A stretch of 64,000 nucleotides of DNA from Klebsiella electrica (GCF_006711645.1 NZ_CP041247.1:1364001-1428000); one strand, 5' to 3'; shown: positions 12,594-23,296, counted from the first letter of the stretch. Notes: generated by a model not told the origin, from the sequence alone. Program-made: numbers and translations.

Positions 12594-13029
12594 GTTTATC
12601 CCCTCTGATTTTGATGCCCACGGTCGGCTCAGGCTGCCGTTTCTGTTCTGGTGCGTCCTGCTGCTGCAGGCGCGGACCTGGGTGCTGTTCATTATGGCGG
12701 GGGCCTCCCGTCAACAGGGCGATGTGTTACTGAACCTGTTCTATCCCGATCACAATAATTTCTGGCTGGGGTTATTGCCGGGTATTCCGGCGGTAGCGGC
12801 GTTTATCGTCAGCGGGCAGCGGCAGCGTTTTCCCCGTCTCTGGCCGCTAATGCGCTGGCTGCTGGTGCTTTCTCAGACGCTGCTGCTGCTCTGGCAACCG
12901 CTGCTATGGCTGAGCGGCGAGTCGCCATCGATGCTGACTATCGGCCTGCTGGTCGCCGATCTCTATGCCTTCTGGTGGCTGTTAGCCAGCCGTCGGCTCA
13001 AAGCCTGTTTTCAGGAAGATCGGGTTTAA
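12580..13029 (+). CDS. yfeZ: YfeZ, DUF2919 inner-membrane protein
   Basis: Small membrane protein of 149 residues with about four hydrophobic segments: [49 protein letters not shown] and [13 protein letters not shown]. It matches the DUF2919 family by [18 protein letters not shown] and [13 protein letters not shown]. Start 12580 lies inside the end of ypeA, suggesting translational coupling. A TTG two codons upstream is the only alternative nearby. Function unknown. Confidence 0.88.
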   Translation: MKNTEFIPSDFDAHGRLRLPFLFWCVLLLQARTWVLFIMAGASRQQGDVLLNLFYPDHNNFWLGLLPGIPAVAAFIVSGQRQRFPRLWPLMRWLLVLSQTLLLLWQPLLWLSGESPSMLTIGLLVADLYAFWWLLASRRLKACFQEDRV

Positions 13030-13090
13030 CGGCACTTTTTGCCGATCCTGCACTCCAACAGGCGTCAAATAAACAAGAAAGGATCGTGTC

Positions 13091-13666
13091 ATGAAATCGC
13101 TACGTTTACTTCTCTGCGCGCTACCGCTGGCATTAACCGGCTGCTCCACGATGAGTGCGGTTAACTGGTCAGCAGCCTATCCGTGGAACTGGTTTGGTTC
13201 CTCAATGGAAGTGACCGAGCAGGGCGTGGGTAAACTGACGGCGGCAACGCCGCTCAATGAACAGGCCATCAGCGATGCGCTTGGCGGGAGTTATCGCCTG
13301 CGCAGCGGCATGAAAGCGGCCAACGGTAATATCGTGCGCTACTTTGAGGCGCTGAAAGATGACAAAGTCGCGATGACCATTAACGGCGACGGGGGAACCA
13401 TCAACCGTATCGAAGTGCGGGATAGCGAGATTAAAACGGAGCGCGGCGTTCAGGTTGGCACTCCGTTTAGCGAGCTGTACAGCAAAGCCTTTGGCCATTG
13501 TCAGAAAGGCGCAAGCGATAATGGCACCGTGGTGGAGTGCAAGGCGGACGGCAGTCAGCATATCAGCTACGCCTTTACCGGCCACTGGAATGGTCCGGAA
13601 GAGCTGATGCCTTCCGACGACACGCTGAAAAACTGGAAAATCAGCAAAATTATCTGGCGCGGCTAA
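13091..13666 (+). CDS. yfeY: YfeY, DUF1131 lipoprotein
   Basis: Predicted lipoprotein of 191 residues. The signal peptide MKSLRLLLCALPLALTGCS ends in the lipobox LTGC, so Cys17 would be lipidated. The DUF1131 body follows, including YPWNWFGSSMEVTEQGVG and RIEVRDSEIKTERGVQVGTPFSELYSKAFG. The residue after the lipidated Cys is Ser, which suggests outer-membrane sorting. In E. coli yfeY belongs to the RpoE envelope-stress regulon; I did not identify the promoter. It lies between yfeZ and yfeX on the same strand. Confidence 0.92.
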   Translation: MKSLRLLLCALPLALTGCSTMSAVNWSAAYPWNWFGSSMEVTEQGVGKLTAATPLNEQAISDALGGSYRLRSGMKAANGNIVRYFEALKDDKVAMTINGDGGTINRIEVRDSEIKTERGVQVGTPFSELYSKAFGHCQKGASDNGTVVECKADGSQHISYAFTGHWNGPEELMPSDDTLKNWKISKIIWRG

Positions 13667-13676
13667 TTTGATCTGA

Positions 13677-14660
<984 letters not shown>

Positions 14661-14662
14661 CC

Positions 14663-14712
14663 TTTCCCCTCACCCTGAGCCTCTCCCGGACGGGAAAGGA
14701 GCGGGGTGAGTC
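14663..14712. repeat. Palindromic repeat after yfeX
   Basis: An imperfect inverted repeat: CTCACCC and CTCTCCCGG pair with GGGAAAGGAGC and GGGTGAG. It lies directly after the yfeX stop and has no T-run. It looks like a dispersed intergenic palindrome that could stabilise the 3' end of yfeX mRNA or slow transcription before cysP. Confidence 0.6.
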
Positions 14713-14852
14713 GCTTTCGGCAAAGCTTTGCCAACTGCTTATTCTCTTTTCGACTTCCAAATCGCCAAACGGTATATAAAACCGTTACTCCTTTCATCGC
14801 CGTTATAAATATGATGATCAGCAGAAAATCATCAAATTGATAAGGGTGCGCA
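14713..14852 (+). promoter_or_regulatory. Probable cysP promoter region
   Basis: AT-rich DNA before the cys operon, with a good -10 hexamer TATAAA at 14804-14809 and no matching -35 at the right spacing. A weak -35 is usual for promoters that need CysB, the activator of this operon in E. coli. CysB sites are too degenerate to call by eye. Confidence 0.45.
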
Positions 14853-15869
14853 ATGGCAGTTAAATCACTGAACAAAGGATATCTGGCACTGGCTGCTTCG
14901 ATGCTGCTGGTTGCGCAGGCGCAGGCGACTGAGCTGCTGAACAGCTCTTATGATGTCTCCCGTGAGCTGTTTGCTGCCCTTAATCCGCCGTTTGAACAGC
15001 AGTGGGCGAAAGATAACGGCGGCGATAAGCTGACTATCAAACAATCTCATGCCGGCTCGTCTAAACAGGCGCTTGCTATATTGCAGGGCTTAAAAGCCGA
15101 TGTGGTGACCTATAACCAGGTGACAGATGTACAGATCCTGCATGACAAAGGCAATCTGATTCCCGCCGACTGGCAAAGCCGTCTGCCGAACAACAGCTCG
15201 CCGTTCTACTCCACCATGGCGTTCCTGGTGCGTAAGGGGAACCCGAAGAATATTCATGAGTGGAGCGATCTGGTGCGCCCGGACGTGAAGCTGATTTTCC
15301 CGAATCCGAAAACGTCCGGCAACGCGCGCTATACCTATCTGGCGGCATGGGGAGCCGCAGATAAAGCCGACGGCGGTGATAAAGCGAAAACCGAACAGTT
15401 CATGACCCAGTTCCTGAAAAACGTCGAGGTGTTTGATACCGGCGGTCGCGGCGCGACCACCACCTTCGTTGAACGTGGACTCGGCGATGTGCTGATTACC
15501 TTTGAATCGGAAGTGAACAATATTCGCAAACAGTATGAGGACCAGGGCTTCGAAGTCGTCGTGCCGAAGGTCAATATTCTGGCGGAGTTCCCGGTTGCCT
15601 GGGTGGACAAAAACGTCAAGGCCAACGGGACTGAGAAGGCGGCAAAGGCTTATCTGAACTGGCTCTACAGCCCGCAGGCGCAGACCATCATCACCGACTA
15701 TTACTATCGCGTGAATAACCCGAAGGTAATGGATTCGCTGAAAGATAAATTCCCGCAGACCGAACTGTTCCGCGTCGAAGACCAGTTTGGCGCCTGGCCA
15801 GACGTGATGAAAACCCACTTTGCCAGCGGCGGCGAGCTGGACAAACTGCTGGCGGCGGGGCGTAAGTAA
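14853..15869 (+). CDS. cysP: Thiosulfate-binding periplasmic protein CysP
   Basis: Periplasmic binding protein that delivers thiosulfate (and sulfate) to the CysTWA transporter. The 338 residues start with signal peptide [19 protein letters not shown], cleaved after AQA ([13 protein letters not shown]). The sulfate-binding family motifs [11 protein letters not shown] and [18 protein letters not shown] are present. It is the first gene of cysPTWA and its stop overlaps the cysT start (TAATG). The ucpA gene found upstream in E. coli is absent. Confidence 0.97.
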   Translation: MAVKSLNKGYLALAASMLLVAQAQATELLNSSYDVSRELFAALNPPFEQQWAKDNGGDKLTIKQSHAGSSKQALAILQGLKADVVTYNQVTDVQILHDKGNLIPADWQSRLPNNSSPFYSTMAFLVRKGNPKNIHEWSDLVRPDVKLIFPNPKTSGNARYTYLAAWGAADKADGGDKAKTEQFMTQFLKNVEVFDTGGRGATTTFVERGLGDVLITFESEVNNIRKQYEDQGFEVVVPKVNILAEFPVAWVDKNVKANGTEKAAKAYLNWLYSPQAQTIITDYYYRVNNPKVMDSLKDKFPQTELFRVEDQFGAWPDVMKTHFASGGELDKLLAAGRK

Positions 15870-16702
15870 TGTTTGCTGCTGCATCTAAGCGCGTGCTGCC
15901 GGGGTTTACCCTGAGCCTCGGCACCAGCCTGCTGTTTGTCTGTCTGATTTTACTGCTCCCCCTGAGTGCGCTGGTGATGCAACTGGCGCAGATGACCTGG
16001 AGTCAATACTGGGATGTCGTCACCAACCCGCAGGTGGTGGCGGCCTATAAAGTGACCCTGCTGTCGGCGTTTGTCGCCTCAATTTTTAATGGCGTATTTG
16101 GCCTGCTGATGGCGTGGATTCTGACGCGCTATCGTTTTCCGGGCCGTACGCTGCTTGATGCGCTGATGGATCTGCCGTTTGCCCTGCCGACGGCGGTTGC
16201 CGGTCTGACTCTGGCTTCCCTGTTTTCGGTTAACGGTTTTTACGGCGAGTGGCTGGCGAAGTTTGATATCAAGGTGACCTATACCTGGCTCGGTATCGCG
16301 GTCGCCATGGCCTTTACCAGCATCCCCTTCGTGGTACGTACCGTACAGCCGGTACTCGAAGAGCTGGGGCCGGAATATGAAGAAGCGGCGGAAACCCTGG
16401 GCGCCACCCGCCTGCAGAGTTTCCGCAAAGTGGTGCTGCCTGAGCTCTCTCCGGCGCTGTTGGCCGGGATTGCGCTATCGTTTACCCGCAGCCTGGGCGA
16501 ATTCGGCGCGGTGATTTTTATCGCCGGCAACATCGCATGGAAAACCGAAGTCACCTCGCTGATGATTTTTATTCGTTTGCAGGAGTTTGATTACCCGGCG
16601 GCGAGCGCGATTGCATCGGTGATCCTGGCGGCTTCGCTGCTGCTGCTGTTTTCCATCAACACCCTGCAAAGTCGCTTCGGTCGACGTGTGGTAGGTCACT
16701 AA
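15869..16702 (+). CDS. cysT: Sulfate/thiosulfate ABC permease CysT (CysU)
   Basis: Inner-membrane permease of 277 residues, forming the channel with CysW. About six transmembrane segments can be seen, beginning LSLGTSLLFVCLILLLPLSA. The EAA loop that contacts CysA is EEAAETLGATRLQSFRKVV around residue 170. Start and stop each overlap neighbours by one or a few bases (cysP TAATG, cysW TAATG), so translation is coupled. Confidence 0.97.
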   Translation: MFAAASKRVLPGFTLSLGTSLLFVCLILLLPLSALVMQLAQMTWSQYWDVVTNPQVVAAYKVTLLSAFVASIFNGVFGLLMAWILTRYRFPGRTLLDALMDLPFALPTAVAGLTLASLFSVNGFYGEWLAKFDIKVTYTWLGIAVAMAFTSIPFVVRTVQPVLEELGPEYEEAAETLGATRLQSFRKVVLPELSPALLAGIALSFTRSLGEFGAVIFIAGNIAWKTEVTSLMIFIRLQEFDYPAASAIASVILAASLLLLFSINTLQSRFGRRVVGH

Positions 16703-17577
16703 TGGCGGAAGTTACTCAATTGAAGCGTTATGATGCTCCCCGCATCAACTGGGGGAAATGGTTTCTGATTGGCACCGGAATGTTGGTTTCCGCCTTCATT
16801 CTGATCGTGCCGATGGTCTACATCTTCGTCCAGGCCTTCAGCAAAGGGCTGATGCCGGTGCTGCAAAATCTGGCTAACCCGGACATGCTGCATGCAATCT
16901 GGCTGACGGTGATGATTGCGCTGATTACCGTACCGGTTAACCTGGTTTTCGGTACGCTGCTGGCATGGCTGGTGACGCGTTTTAACTTCCCAGGCCGCCA
17001 GCTGCTGCTGACGCTGCTGGATATTCCTTTTGCCGTCTCGCCGGTGGTGGCGGGTCTGGTCTATCTGCTGTTCTACGGTTCCAACGGCCCGCTCGGCGGC
17101 TGGCTGGATGCGCATAACCTGCAAATTATGTTCGCCTGGCCGGGCATGGTGCTGGCCACCATCTTCGTTACCTGCCCGTTTGTGGTACGTGAGCTGGTTC
17201 CGGTGATGATGAGTCAGGGGAGTAACGAAGATGAAGCGGCGATTCTGCTCGGCGCCTCCGGCTGGCAGATGTTCCGCCGGGTGACTTTGCCGAATATCCG
17301 CTGGGCGCTGTTGTATGGCGTGGTGTTGACCAACGCGCGCGCTATCGGGGAGTTCGGCGCCGTTTCAGTGGTTTCGGGCTCGATTCGCGGTGAAACCCTG
17401 TCGCTGCCGCTGCAGATTGAATTGCTGGAGCAGGATTACAACACCGTCGGTTCCTTTACCGCCGCCGCTCTGCTGACGTTAATGGCTATTTTGACCTTGT
17501 TTTTAAAGAGTATGTTGCAATGGCGTCTGGCCAATCAGGAAAAACGCGCGCAACTGGAGGGGAATCATGAGCATTGA
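16702..17577 (+). CDS. cysW: Sulfate/thiosulfate ABC permease CysW
   Basis: Second permease subunit, 291 residues. It has several hydrophobic helices, starting [21 protein letters not shown], and the EAA loop [43 protein letters not shown] is characteristic of the sulfate permease family. Its 3' end overlaps the start of cysA by 11 nt. Confidence 0.97.
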   Translation: MAEVTQLKRYDAPRINWGKWFLIGTGMLVSAFILIVPMVYIFVQAFSKGLMPVLQNLANPDMLHAIWLTVMIALITVPVNLVFGTLLAWLVTRFNFPGRQLLLTLLDIPFAVSPVVAGLVYLLFYGSNGPLGGWLDAHNLQIMFAWPGMVLATIFVTCPFVVRELVPVMMSQGSNEDEAAILLGASGWQMFRRVTLPNIRWALLYGVVLTNARAIGEFGAVSVVSGSIRGETLSLPLQIELLEQDYNTVGSFTAAALLTLMAILTLFLKSMLQWRLANQEKRAQLEGNHEH

Positions 17578-18661
17578 GATTGTCAATATTAAGAAATCTT
17601 TTGGACGCACTCAGGTGCTGAATGATATCTCTCTGGATATCCCTTCCGGACAGATGGTCGCGCTGCTGGGGCCATCCGGCTCCGGCAAAACCACGCTGCT
17701 GCGTATTATTGCCGGCCTGGAGAATCAATCCAGCGGCCATATTCGTTTTCATGGCACCGACGTGAGCCGCGTTCACGCCCGTGACCGTAAAGTGGGCTTT
17801 GTTTTCCAGCACTATGCGCTGTTCCGTCATATGACGGTCTTTGAGAACATCGCTTTTGGGCTGACGGTGTTGCCGCGCCGTGAACGTCCGAACGCCGCCG
17901 GGATCAAAGCGAAAGTCACCCGGCTGCTGGAAATGGTGCAGCTGGCTCATCTTGCCGATCGCTACCCGGCGCAGCTTTCCGGCGGTCAGAAGCAGCGCGT
18001 GGCGTTAGCACGTGCGCTGGCCGTGGAGCCGCAAATTCTGCTGCTCGATGAACCCTTCGGCGCGCTGGACGCTCAGGTGCGTAAAGAGCTCCGTCGCTGG
18101 CTGCGTCAACTGCATGAAGAGCTGAAGTTTACCAGCGTATTTGTGACCCATGACCAGGAGGAAGCGATGGAAGTAGCCGATCGCGTGGTGGTCATGAGCC
18201 AGGGCAATATCGAGCAGGCCGATGCGCCGGAACAGGTCTGGCGTGAACCGTCCACCCGCTTTGTCCTGGAGTTTATGGGCGAGGTTAACCGCCTGAAAGG
18301 GATTGTGCGCGGCAGTCAGTTCCATGTCGGCGCCCATCGTTGGCCGCTGGGGTATACCCCGGCTTATCAAGGGCCGGTGGATCTGTTCCTGCGCCCGTGG
18401 GAAGTGGATATCAGTCGCCGTACCAGCCTCGATTCACCGCTGCCGGTCCAGGTACTGGAAGCCAGCCCGAAAGGGCACTACACCCAATTAGTTGTTCAGC
18501 CATTGGGGTGGTATGACGAACCGCTGACCGTCGTGCTGCCGGGCGATGTCGCGCCGTATCGCGGTGAGCGACTGTTCGTCGGCTTACAGAATGCGCGACT
18601 GTATAACGGCAATCAGCGGATAGAGCCGCGCGAGGATATTGCTCTGGCGGAGTCAGCCTGA
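17567..18661 (+). CDS. cysA: Sulfate/thiosulfate ABC ATP-binding protein CysA
   Basis: ATPase subunit of 364 residues that powers the CysTW channel. Visible motifs are Walker [10 protein letters not shown] (residues about 35-43), the Q-loop in FVFQHYALF, the signature [16 protein letters not shown], Walker [13 protein letters not shown] and the H-loop [12 protein letters not shown]-terminal TOBE-like domain follows from about residue 240. Good ribosome site GGAGGGG precedes the start. Downstream is a double REP palindrome before cysM. Confidence 0.97.
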   Translation: MSIEIVNIKKSFGRTQVLNDISLDIPSGQMVALLGPSGSGKTTLLRIIAGLENQSSGHIRFHGTDVSRVHARDRKVGFVFQHYALFRHMTVFENIAFGLTVLPRRERPNAAGIKAKVTRLLEMVQLAHLADRYPAQLSGGQKQRVALARALAVEPQILLLDEPFGALDAQVRKELRRWLRQLHEELKFTSVFVTHDQEEAMEVADRVVVMSQGNIEQADAPEQVWREPSTRFVLEFMGEVNRLKGIVRGSQFHVGAHRWPLGYTPAYQGPVDLFLRPWEVDISRRTSLDSPLPVQVLEASPKGHYTQLVVQPLGWYDEPLTVVLPGDVAPYRGERLFVGLQNARLYNGNQRIEPREDIALAESA

Positions 18662-18683
18662 TAGTTTATTGAATATGTTTATC

Positions 18684-18766
18684 GCCCGGTGACGCTGCGC
18701 TTACCGGGCCTACAGTTATCACTACGTCTTGTAGGCCGGGATCGCTGCGCGCAACCCGGCTTTTTT
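18684..18766. repeat. Two REP palindromes (BIME) between cysA and cysM, with terminator-like end
   Basis: The first palindrome is GCCCGGTGACGCTGCGC...ACCGGGC (18684-18709). The second is GCCGGGATCGCTGCGC...CCCGGC (18735-18760), followed by TTTTTT. They are in opposite orientation, as in a bacterial interspersed mosaic element. The T-run after the second could act as a terminator before cysM, or the pair may protect the cysPTWA mRNA. Confidence 0.8.
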
Positions 18767-18780
18767 ATTGAGTAAAAATC

Positions 18781-19692
18781 GTGAATACACTTGAACACAC
18801 TATCGGCAATACCCCTCTGGTCAAGCTTCAGCGCATGGGACCGGACAACGGCAGTGAAATCTGGGTCAAACTGGAAGGCAACAACCCGGCGGGTTCAGTC
18901 AAGGACCGCGCCGCGCTTTCAATGATCGTTGAAGCCGAAAAACGCGGTGAAATAAAGCCCGGCGATGTCCTGATAGAAGCCACCAGCGGGAATACCGGTA
19001 TCGCGCTGGCGATGATTGCCGCGCTGAAAGGCTATCAGATGAAGCTCCTGATGCCGGACAACATGAGCCAGGAGCGCCGCGCAGCGATGCTGGCCTACGG
19101 TGCCGAACTGATTCTGGTCACCAAAGAGCAGGGGATGGAAGGCGCGCGCGATCTGGCGGCGGAAATGGCTCAGCGCGGCGAAGGGAAACTGCTGGATCAG
19201 TTCAATAACCCCGACAACCCTTATGCGCATTACACCACCACCGGGCCGGAAATCTGGCAGCAGACCGCCGGGCGAATCAGCCATTTTGTCTCCAGTATGG
19301 GCACCACCGGCACGATTACTGGCGTGTCCCGTTTTCTGCGTGAACAGGATAAGCCGGTGAGCATCGTGGGACTGCAGCCGGAAGAGGGCAGCAGCATTCC
19401 GGGGATTCGGCGCTGGCCGGCAGAGTATATGCCGGGAATTTTTAATGCTGCGCTGGTTGATGCGGTGCTGGATATTCATCAGCAGGACGCGGAAAACACC
19501 ATGCGTATGCTGGCAGTGCGGGAAGGGATTTTTTGCGGCGTCAGCTCCGGCGGCGCGGTAGCCGGCGCGTTACGTATCGCGCGTGAAAACCCCGGCGCGG
19601 TCGTGGTGGCGATCGTCTGCGATCGCGGCGATCGCTACCTGTCTACCGGGGTGTTTGGCGAAGAGCACTTTAGCCAGGGGGCGGGCATTTAA
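18781..19692 (+). CDS. cysM: Cysteine synthase B (O-acetylserine sulfhydrylase)
   Basis: PLP enzyme that makes cysteine from O-acetylserine and sulfide, and S-sulfocysteine when thiosulfate is used. It starts with GTG at 18781. The PLP lysine is K41 in NPAGSVKDR, and the phosphate-binding loop is [12 protein letters not shown]. CysM-type residues GLQPEEGSSIPGIRRW and the length of 303 residues set it apart from CysK. It is probably part of the cysPTWAM operon. Its TAA overlaps the stop of the oppositely oriented next gene. Confidence 0.96.
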   Translation: MNTLEHTIGNTPLVKLQRMGPDNGSEIWVKLEGNNPAGSVKDRAALSMIVEAEKRGEIKPGDVLIEATSGNTGIALAMIAALKGYQMKLLMPDNMSQERRAAMLAYGAELILVTKEQGMEGARDLAAEMAQRGEGKLLDQFNNPDNPYAHYTTTGPEIWQQTAGRISHFVSSMGTTGTITGVSRFLREQDKPVSIVGLQPEEGSSIPGIRRWPAEYMPGIFNAALVDAVLDIHQQDAENTMRMLAVREGIFCGVSSGGAVAGALRIARENPGAVVVAIVCDRGDRYLSTGVFGEEHFSQGAGI

Positions 19693-20090
19693 CGGGCAGG
19701 CGAGTCCAGCAGGTCGGTACCGTAGGAGTTATCTACGGTACACAGCCAGCGCTGCTCCTGGCGGCGAAAAACATAGGTGGCGCGGCGCGTGACCTGGGTG
19801 GTTCCCCCCTCCGTCGTCGGGATATCCAGCCGGGTTTCCATAATCACCAGCGCAGTGTCGCCGCCTTCCAGTATCTCCATCCTGCCTTGCGTCACCACCA
19901 GCCGGTGCTGAAAGTAGTCGGCAATGGCGAGAAAGGCTTTACGGATGTTCTCCTTGCCTTTCACAACCTGTTCCGGCGTCACCACCAGCAGGGCATCCTC
20001 GGCGTAATAGTCCATTAACGTCTCGTAGTCTTCCTGCGATATTGCGCGGTCACACGCTTCAATGACGGCTTTGAGCGGCGGGTTTACCAT
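19689..20090 (-). CDS. NTF2-like (DUF4440/SnoaL-type) protein
   Basis: Small cytoplasmic protein of 133 residues with the NTF2-like fold: an N-terminal helix ACDRAISQEDYETLMDYYAEDALLV, then VKGKENIRKAFLAI, then strands ending in RATYVFRRQEQRWLCTVDN. Proteins of this kind are often called YybH family; some bind or isomerise small ligands, but the function here is unknown. A good ribosome site (CCGGAGGCATTC) precedes the start. It lies downstream of ptsJ and a small ORF on the same strand, and converges on cysM with overlapping stop codons. Confidence 0.8.
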   Translation of the reverse strand: MVNPPLKAVIEACDRAISQEDYETLMDYYAEDALLVVTPEQVVKGKENIRKAFLAIADYFQHRLVVTQGRMEILEGGDTALVIMETRLDIPTTEGGTTQVTRRATYVFRRQEQRWLCTVDNSYGTDLLDSPAR

Positions 20091-20104
20091 GAATGCCTCC
20101 GGGG

Positions 20105-20251
20105 TTAGCGTAGAAAATGGGTCAGCAGATTAGCGAGAAATGCCCACCGCTTCTGGCTCATCTCGCGATAATCCTGGCAGCGCATCTCCTGTGCGGAACG
20201 GATAAAGCGCTGGCCACTTGCGTCAGAGCTGTAGAACAAGGTGTAAGTCAT
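20105..20251 (-). CDS. Possible 48-residue protein downstream of ptsJ
   Basis: An ORF beginning MTYTLFYSSDASGQRF and ending LANLLTHFLR. Its ATG lies within the last codons of ptsJ, 29 nt overlapping, which would allow translational coupling. It fills the gap between ptsJ and the NTF2-like gene almost exactly. I do not recognise the family. It is basic and has no membrane segment. It could equally be a chance frame; the main support is its position and that it occupies the intergenic gap. Confidence 0.35.
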   Translation of the reverse strand: MTYTLFYSSDASGQRFIRSAQEMRCQDYREMSQKRWAFLANLLTHFLR

Positions 20252-21518
20252 CAGCCAGGCGCTCAATCTCATCATCGCTTAACGTCCCCGGCGATAGCCG
20301 AAGACCGTTCGATGGCGTACGAATACCGAACGCTTCCCCTTCGCGGACTAACCAGCCGGCGCGCGCTAAGCGCAAAGCTATTGGCTGACTCGGCTCCGTT
20401 AGCGGTAGCCAGAAATTGAGGCCATCTCCCGGCGGGTAAGAGGGAAAACCGCGCTGGGCCAGGGCGGCGGCCAGTTTTTCATTCTGCCGACGATAATGGC
20501 GTCGACTCTCCGTCAGCGAGGCGCTAAAGACGCTATCATTCAGGCAGGCAAAGGCAAAACCCTGCAGCAGATGACTGACCCACTGGCTTCCGGCATTGAG
20601 CCGTAGACGTAGCGCAGTCGAGGTGGCGCTGTCGCTGGCGACAAACGCCAGGCGCAGGTCCGGCCCAAGCGTTTTTGACAGGGAGCGTACCAGCGCCCAG
20701 CGCTGAGTGGTGGCGGGCAGAGGGGAGTACCAGGGCGTTGCCGATAACAATGCGAAGTGGTCATCAATAATCACCAGTACCTGCGGGTAGCGAGTCAGAA
20801 TCTCGCGAACAGCCGCGGCTCTGGCTTCACTGAAGCTACAGCCGGTCGGGTTGTGCGCACGCGGGGTCAAAATGACGGCTCGCGCGCCGCTGCGTAAAGC
20901 CTGTTCCAGCCCGTCAGGCAATATCCCTTCTTCGTCGACGGCTACCGGGCAGGCATTAAATCCGGCGTAGCGCAGCATATTGATACTGCTGAGGAAGCAG
21001 GGGTCTTCAACCACAACGTTATCGCCGGGCAGAAGCAGGGCGCAAAGCAACCGCTCCAGCGCGTCGATGGCGCCGCTGGTCAGGTTAATCTCCGCATGGA
21101 TTCCCAGATCCTGGTGCATCCAGCGCTGTGCCCAGGCCGCCAGATTCGGTTCCACGGCAGCATCGCCGTACAGGTGTGGGGTCACCGAGAGCTGATTCAG
21201 GTAGCGAGCGAGATCCGGCAGGCGGCGGGGATCCGGGTTGCCGCCGGAGATGTCTCTGAGGGGGGAAGAAGGATCTCCGCCTTCCTGCGCCAGGGGGGCA
21301 TTCGCCGATTTAATGACGGTACCGTTGCGCCCCTGACTGACGGCCAGTCCGGAGGTGACCAGCCGTTTATAGACCGCAGCGACGGTGTTGCGGTTAACCG
21401 TCAGTTCAGCAGCCAGCTCACGCACCGGAGGCAGCGTTTCTCCGGGTTTTAATACTCCGCTTTGGATCAGATGGCGGATGTTATCAAAAATTTCACCGGC
21501 GGTTTTTCCAACGATCAT
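20223..21518 (-). CDS. ptsJ: PtsJ, MocR-type PLP-dependent transcriptional regulator
   Basis: Regulator of 431 residues: an N-terminal GntR winged helix (residues about 1-75, with GVLKPGETLPPVRELA and NRNTVAAVYKRL) joined to a fold-type I aminotransferase-like domain. The PLP lysine is in SLSKTLGPDLRLAF, with other ligands in TPRAHNPTGC. In Salmonella PtsJ represses pdxK and responds to PLP. The same divergent ptsJ/pdxK arrangement here supports the same role. The intergenic region is only 82 nt. Confidence 0.9.
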   Translation of the reverse strand: MIVGKTAGEIFDNIRHLIQSGVLKPGETLPPVRELAAELTVNRNTVAAVYKRLVTSGLAVSQGRNGTVIKSANAPLAQEGGDPSSPLRDISGGNPDPRRLPDLARYLNQLSVTPHLYGDAAVEPNLAAWAQRWMHQDLGIHAEINLTSGAIDALERLLCALLLPGDNVVVEDPCFLSSINMLRYAGFNACPVAVDEEGILPDGLEQALRSGARAVILTPRAHNPTGCSFSEARAAAVREILTRYPQVLVIIDDHFALLSATPWYSPLPATTQRWALVRSLSKTLGPDLRLAFVASDSATSTALRLRLNAGSQWVSHLLQGFAFACLNDSVFSASLTESRRHYRRQNEKLAAALAQRGFPSYPPGDGLNFWLPLTEPSQPIALRLARAGWLVREGEAFGIRTPSNGLRLSPGTLSDDEIERLADDLHLVLQL

Positions 21519-21520
21519 TA

Positions 21521-21552
21521 TTGACCTATGACAAAATGGATTTTAGCATAGG
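21521..21552 (+). promoter_or_regulatory. pdxK promoter with inverted repeat, probable PtsJ site
   Basis: -35 TTGACC at 21521 and -10 TAGCAT at 21544 are 17 nt apart and face pdxK. An inverted repeat CCTATG (21525-21530) / CATAGG (21547-21552) overlaps both hexamers, where a bound regulator would block RNA polymerase. PtsJ, encoded divergently, is the obvious candidate. The binding assignment is inferred. Confidence 0.55.
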
Positions 21553-21600
21553 ACGAATGATAATCAGAGTATGACCCGCTGTCCAGCGGAGGGAGAAGGG

Positions 21601-22467
21601 ATGGGCCAACAAGACGAAATACAATCAGTGCTCTTCAACGACAAGAGCCGGGCGCTAGAGGTCGACATCGTCGCCGTGCAATCGCAGGTCGTGTACGGCA
21701 GCGTCGGTAACAGTATCGCGGTGCCGGCCATTAAGCAGCATGGACTGCGGGTGATGGCCGTGCCGACGGTGTTATTCAGTAATACGCCACACTACGATAC
21801 GTTCTATGGCGGCGTGATTCCGGAAGCGTGGTTTGTGGGCTACCTGCAGGCGCTGGAAGAGCGTGACGCGCTGCGCGAATTACGGGCGGTGACCACGGGT
21901 TATATGGGCAGCGCGGTACAGATAGAACGTCTGGCGCAGTGGTTACGCCGGATCCGCGAATCTCACCCGCAGCTCTGTATTCTTGTTGATCCGGTCATTG
22001 GCGATGTCGATAGCGGGATTTACGTGAAGGCGGAAATTCCGGATGCCTATCGTACTCATCTGCTGCCGTTGGCGCAGGGGATAACGCCTAACTTGTTCGA
22101 GCTGGAAACGCTGAGCGGGATGCCCTGCCGTCATCAGCAGGAGGCCATCGCTGCCGCACGCAGTCTGCTATCCGACTCGCTGAAGTGGGTGGTGATTACC
22201 AGCGCTCCGGGGATGGACAGCACAACGATTAACGTTCTGGTGGTGACGGCTGATTCGGTTGAGGTGGTGGTTCATCCACGGGTTGAAACGGACCTGAAGG
22301 GAACCGGCGACCTGTTTTGCGCCGAGCTGATTAGCGGCCTGCTATCGGGGCTGGCGCTGGGCACGGCGACGAAGGCTGCTGCGCAGCGCGTGCTGGCCGT
22401 CATGACCTGGACCGATCGGCAGGGGTGCGATGAGCTGATCCTGCCACCGCTGGAGGTGAGCGCATGA
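21601..22467 (+). CDS. pdxK: Pyridoxal/pyridoxine/pyridoxamine kinase PdxK
   Basis: Ribokinase-family kinase that phosphorylates B6 vitamers to their 5'-phosphates in the salvage pathway. The 288 residues include [14 protein letters not shown] near the N-terminus, [14 protein letters not shown] and the anion-hole/catalytic motif [13 protein letters not shown] near residue 235, where the aspartate is the catalytic base. The start at 21601 follows GGAGGGAGAAGGG; an in-frame ATG ten codons upstream is not supported. Divergent from ptsJ. The stop overlaps the next ORF by 4 nt. Confidence 0.94.
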   Translation: MGQQDEIQSVLFNDKSRALEVDIVAVQSQVVYGSVGNSIAVPAIKQHGLRVMAVPTVLFSNTPHYDTFYGGVIPEAWFVGYLQALEERDALRELRAVTTGYMGSAVQIERLAQWLRRIRESHPQLCILVDPVIGDVDSGIYVKAEIPDAYRTHLLPLAQGITPNLFELETLSGMPCRHQQEAIAAARSLLSDSLKWVVITSAPGMDSTTINVLVVTADSVEVVVHPRVETDLKGTGDLFCAELISGLLSGLALGTATKAAAQRVLAVMTWTDRQGCDELILPPLEVSA

Positions 22468-22703
22468 AGAGCTATCGTTTAGTCGTACGTCAGCAGGGGC
22501 GTATTGTCGGTTATTTTGATACCACCGGTCATGATGCCCTGGAGGATGTCTGCGTAGCCCGGTCGCTGTTTGGCGTGACAGGAGGATACCAGTGCGAACT
22601 GTTGGTTTCAGATAGCGAACGGCGGATTCTGGAAAGTGGGCCGGAGGGGATGAAGGTGCTCTCCCGGGAGAAATACTTTCAGCCGGTAAAATCGATCCTA
22701 TAG
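22464..22703 (+). CDS. Unrecognised 79-residue protein coupled to pdxK
   Basis: Small protein starting [20 protein letters not shown] and ending [15 protein letters not shown]. It overlaps the pdxK stop by 4 nt (ATGA), so it is almost certainly co-translated with pdxK. The N-terminal half alternates hydrophobic and charged residues, as in a small beta-sheet protein, and there is no signal or membrane segment. I do not recognise the family. It ends just before a two-way terminator shared with crr. Confidence 0.7.
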   Translation: MKSYRLVVRQQGRIVGYFDTTGHDALEDVCVARSLFGVTGGYQCELLVSDSERRILESGPEGMKVLSREKYFQPVKSIL

Positions 22704-22732
22704 AAAAATGGCGCCAAAAGGCGCCATTTTTT
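22704..22732. terminator. Bidirectional terminator between pdxK operon and crr
   Basis: Perfect hairpin ATGGCGCC-AAAA-GGCGCCAT flanked by an A-run on the left and a T-run on the right, so it can stop transcription from both sides. It separates the convergent pdxK operon and pts operon. Confidence 0.9.
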
Positions 22733-22744
22733 CTGCGGCAAGAA

Positions 22745-23254
22745 TTACTTCTTGATGCGAATAACCGGGGTTTCACCCACGGTCACGCTACCGGACAGTT
22801 TGATCAGTTCTTTGATCTCATCCATGTTGGAGATAACAACCGGAGTCAGAGTTGACTTGGCTTTCTCTTCCAGCAGCGGCAGATCGAATTCGATGACCGG
22901 GTCACCGACTTTCACACGCTGACCTTCTTCGGCAATGCGTTTGAAGCCTTCGCCTTTCAGTTCAACGGTATCAATACCGAAGTGAACAAACAGCTCAATG
23001 CCGCTATCAGATTCAATAGAGAATGCATGGTTGGTTTCAAAGATTTTACCGATGGTACCGTCTACCGGCGCAACCATTTTGTTGCCGGTAGGTTTGATGG
23101 CAATGCCATCACCCACAATTTTTTCCGCAAAAACCACATCCGGCACGTCTTCGATGTTGACGATCTCGCCAGAGAGCGGAGCAACAATCTCAATAGTTCC
23201 GGAGTCTTTTTTGTCATCAGAAACCAGAGATTTCAATTTATCGAACAAACCCAT
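22745..23254 (-). CDS. crr: PTS glucose-specific EIIA component
   Basis: Cytoplasmic phosphocarrier of 169 residues that passes phosphate from HPr to EIICB-Glc. Its phosphorylation state controls adenylate cyclase and several permeases (inducer exclusion). The active histidines are H76 ([10 protein letters not shown]) and H91 ([13 protein letters not shown]), counting the initiator Met. Last gene of ptsH-ptsI-crr, 42 nt after ptsI. Confidence 0.98.
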   Translation of the reverse strand: MGLFDKLKSLVSDDKKDSGTIEIVAPLSGEIVNIEDVPDVVFAEKIVGDGIAIKPTGNKMVAPVDGTIGKIFETNHAFSIESDSGIELFVHFGIDTVELKGEGFKRIAEEGQRVKVGDPVIEFDLPLLEEKAKSTLTPVVISNMDEIKELIKLSGSVTVGETPVIRIKK

Positions 23255-23296
23255 GATCTTCTCCTAAGCAGTAATTTGGGCCGCGCATCTCGTGGA

